NCBI RefSeq assembly: GCF_000621125.1
Contig: NZ_JHZC01000005.1
Location: 310,001-374,000 of the forward strand
Length of the DNA stretch: 64,000 nucleotides
From: Maribacter antarcticus DSM 21422
Lineage (GTDB): Bacteria > Bacteroidota > Bacteroidia > Flavobacteriales > Flavobacteriaceae
Direction of reading: 5' to 3'
The translations under genes were made by a program, and so were the position numbers. Under the pieces are notes generated by a model that searched no databases, was not told where the DNA came from, and was given only the letters and a program-made list of their open reading frames with translations. Below are positions 62,318-64,000 of this stretch, one piece after another; position 1 is the first letter of the stretch, and every line of letters starts with the position of its first letter.

Positions 62318-63112
62318 ATGGAAACGATAGAAGAACCAGTGCCGAAGAATATGGAATATAAATCGAAAATCTTCAGTTATGACGGAAGTTTTAACGGGTT
62401 TTTGACAGCCGTTTTTATTGCTTTTGAATATAAATTGATTCATGTGGATATACAGCCTACAGGTCGCATACAAAACGGATTATTTACCGAAACCGAAACT
62501 ATATTTACGAACATCGATAAAGCAAAACGTGTTTGGAATGGTATCAGAAATCGAAATTATACGGCAAGCAAGAATATTTATTTTGCATTTTTAAGCGAGC
62601 AGCGAGGAATAGAACCCCTCCTCTACAGCTATATTCGAAAATTAATGAATCATAATGAAAAGAGCACTGCGGGTTTTTCCAGTGATTGTTTTCTCCGAAT
62701 CAATCAACTTGCACATAAAGTAGCAAAGAAAAAGAGGCATGTGGAAGCTAAATTGGACTTTCAACTTACCAGAGATGCTATTTATTTTGCCCAGATAGCA
62801 CCCGATTTTAATGTACTGCCTTTACTCTCCAAACACTTCCGTTCCCAGTATGCCAATAAACCATGGATAATTTATGACACAAAGCGGAATTATGGACTGT
62901 ACTACAATTTAAGTGGAGTTGAAGTCATTGGGCTAGATTTAACCGATTCGTTTTTAAATCAAATCATATCAAACGAGACCATTTTCAATGTAGAAATGGG
63001 AAACAGTTCTTTCGAAAACCTGAATATTAAATCTCATATCAGTTTAAAACTGTATCACTCATATGCTCCTAAACGAAATAGCAACTATATTTCGGAAAAA
63101 CAGGCGAGTTAA
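62318..63112 (+). CDS. DUF4130 / TIGR03915-family putative DNA repair protein
   Basis: 264 residues. SYDGSFNGFLTAVFIAFE, then HVEAKLDFQLTRDAIYFAQIAPDFNVLPLLSKHFRSQYANKPWIIYDTKRNYGLYY in full agreement with the family (shown here only as landmarks RDAIYFAQIAPDFNVLPLL and RNYGLYY). The family usually accompanies a radical SAM protein (TIGR03916) in a presumed DNA-repair or modification pair; that partner is not in the window. The start ATG 62318 gives about 11 extra residues before the family start. Probably repressed by the divergent XRE-S24 protein. Confidence 0.85.
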   Translation: METIEEPVPKNMEYKSKIFSYDGSFNGFLTAVFIAFEYKLIHVDIQPTGRIQNGLFTETETIFTNIDKAKRVWNGIRNRNYTASKNIYFAFLSEQRGIEPLLYSYIRKLMNHNEKSTAGFSSDCFLRINQLAHKVAKKKRHVEAKLDFQLTRDAIYFAQIAPDFNVLPLLSKHFRSQYANKPWIIYDTKRNYGLYYNLSGVEVIGLDLTDSFLNQIISNETIFNVEMGNSSFENLNIKSHISLKLYHSYAPKRNSNYISEKQAS

Positions 63113-63284
63113 TCAGGATAAGTTTTAATAAGCGACGACACATTAGCCTTTGTACATCTAGACCTTGGTAGAAATAGAACGGTACGCTGCGATTGGTAAA
63201 AGTTGTACATACTAAACGGATTAAATAACAGAAATCGGTTATAAGTAAATGGTTGTTTTTGTAAATTTAAAAAACACGATAACC

Positions 63285-63952
63285 ATGTAAAAAAGAGTTG
63301 TAACACGTACTCTCGTTTCCCTATTATTCCTTTCCTACTGGAATGATAAAAGTCCTGAAAACCTTATTCGTTTAAAAGATAAATTTGAAGCTGCCGTATC
63401 GGTATTTGAAAAGAAAAAAGAAACGGCAAACAAGAACGTAACTAAAGAACTCAAAACTTTAAAAGCGCTTAAAACTACCTTGGAGGTCCCAAAAAATGAA
63501 GATGAAGAATTCGCAAAGGTTTGTGGTGATTAGCGAAAAGTAAACAAGCGCATAAAAAATTAAACAAGAAATATGAAAATTTGAAACAGCATACCTCCAA
63601 CCTCTTTAGTGTTTTAAGGACCCAAACCAATAGTCTAAGCAACGAAGCCATTGGAAAAACCCTAAACGGTGCTATTAAAAAAGCAAAAACCAAATATAAC
63701 GGCACCTTAGCCAATACATGAAAAGCCATTGTAAAACTACAATTGCTACACGGTGACGCTTTAGAAGTCGTTAAAGCATTAGAAGTCCCTGCAGCATAGA
63801 ATTCCTTTGGCAGTATCAATGACCAAATTAAAAACATAGCAGGTCGTGTAGACGATATTATACAAGAACTAAATGTTGCCCTTGAAGAGAATAAAAAATG
63901 CTATGAGAGGAAGACTACGGAGTTGGGAGAAGAGTCGTCTGTTTTCATTTGA
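63285..63952 (+). pseudogene. Broken coiled-coil lipoprotein gene
   Basis: ATG 63285 is followed at once by TAA (AAA expected), then KRVVTRTLVSLLFLS, a leader whose lipobox Cys has also become Tyr. Next SPENLIRLKDKFEAAVSVFE, a coiled-coil; a frameshift near 63530; KLNKKYENLKQHTSNLFSVL, TNSLSNEAIGKTLNGAIKK; TGA at 63719-63721 and TAG at 63798-63800; GSINDQIKNIAGRVDDIIQE to TGA 63950-63952. At least four lesions. Family not recognised. Confidence 0.75.
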
Positions 63953-64000
63953 TACAACGAATTATAAATAGGGGGCTGACTATAAGGTCTAATACCCTAT

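Noticed and set aside
1-64000. tRNA, rRNA, CRISPR array, prophage or insertion sequence
   Set aside because: No T-loop motif in a cloverleaf context, no regular repeat-spacer pattern, and no transposase, integrase or phage protein seen on either strand.

Overview
The window comes from an AT-rich genome with every hallmark of a marine Flavobacteriaceae bacterium (phylum Bacteroidota; I would guess the Maribacter/Zobellia/Cellulophaga neighbourhood, by inference only). The signs are DUF6340, DUF4251, DUF1835, LVIVD and YHYH families, an E1 alpha/beta fusion dehydrogenase, promoter boxes of the TAnnTTTG type, few Shine-Dalgarno sequences and many lipoproteins with short lipoboxes. I found no tRNA, rRNA, CRISPR array, prophage or intact insertion sequence.

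Layout. 1-5.7 kb: a very AT-rich, loosely packed segment with the end of an acyl-CoA dehydrogenase, a formylglycine sulfatase lipoprotein, a YHYH-domain protein with its DUF6702-like partner, and two long gene-poor gaps full of short repeats and hairpins. 5.7-7.4 kb: a membrane zinc-ribbon protein, a cold-shock protein, then two gene relics (the 3' end of a second copy of the lipoprotein at 10924-12150, and a DoxX-family gene). 7.5-10.9 kb: a tight operon of ornithine-cyclodeaminase-like, threonine-synthase-like and homoserine-kinase-like enzymes. 10.9-14.4 kb (minus): sialidase-like lipoprotein, TlpA thioredoxin, SDR and a DUF1080 lipoprotein. 14.7-19.0 kb: housekeeping and small envelope genes (FKBP isomerase, DUF4251, HPF, YceI, TerC). 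19.1-24.8 kb (minus): a biosynthetic cluster with FAD oxidoreductase, methyltransferase, type III polyketide synthase, dehydratase, ketosynthase, divergent ACP and a membrane protein. 24.9-28.2 kb: OmpA and lipocalin-like lipoproteins and the fused E1. 28.4-32.4 kb: oxygenase, SUI1, DUF1835, nucleoside phosphorylase and a cytosolic binding-protein-like gene. 32.4-37.4 kb: response regulator, ung, GMC oxidoreductase and two broken DUF6340 genes. 37.7-48.3 kb: MutS2, a broken cadherin-like lipoprotein, DCC protein, DAACS transporter, aroC, LpxH-like hydrolase and a giant FAD/Fe-S oxidase. 48.4-60.7 kb: OM barrel, TlpA, a broken LVIVD lipoprotein, rhomboid, acyltransferase, sterol-desaturase-like protein, glmM, AcpH-like, gamma-glutamyltransferase and a GluR0-type channel. 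60.8-64 kb: GNAT, an autocleaving XRE-S24 repressor facing a DUF4130 repair-type gene across a repeat-operator region, and a broken coiled-coil lipoprotein.

Three themes stand out. (1) Gene decay: at least seven genes are broken, most of them surface lipoproteins, several by single stops or frameshifts that can be read directly, so the decay looks recent. (2) Two uncharacterised metabolic systems: the polyketide cluster (resembling the Streptomyces T3PKS/methyltransferase/flavoprotein logic, but with its own acyl-chain module) and the three-enzyme amino-acid operon, whose parts would suit diamino-acid synthesis from O-phosphohomoserine. (3) A compact damage-response-type switch at 61.2-63.1 kb with divergent promoters embedded in an array of GGAWTATTTCC operators.
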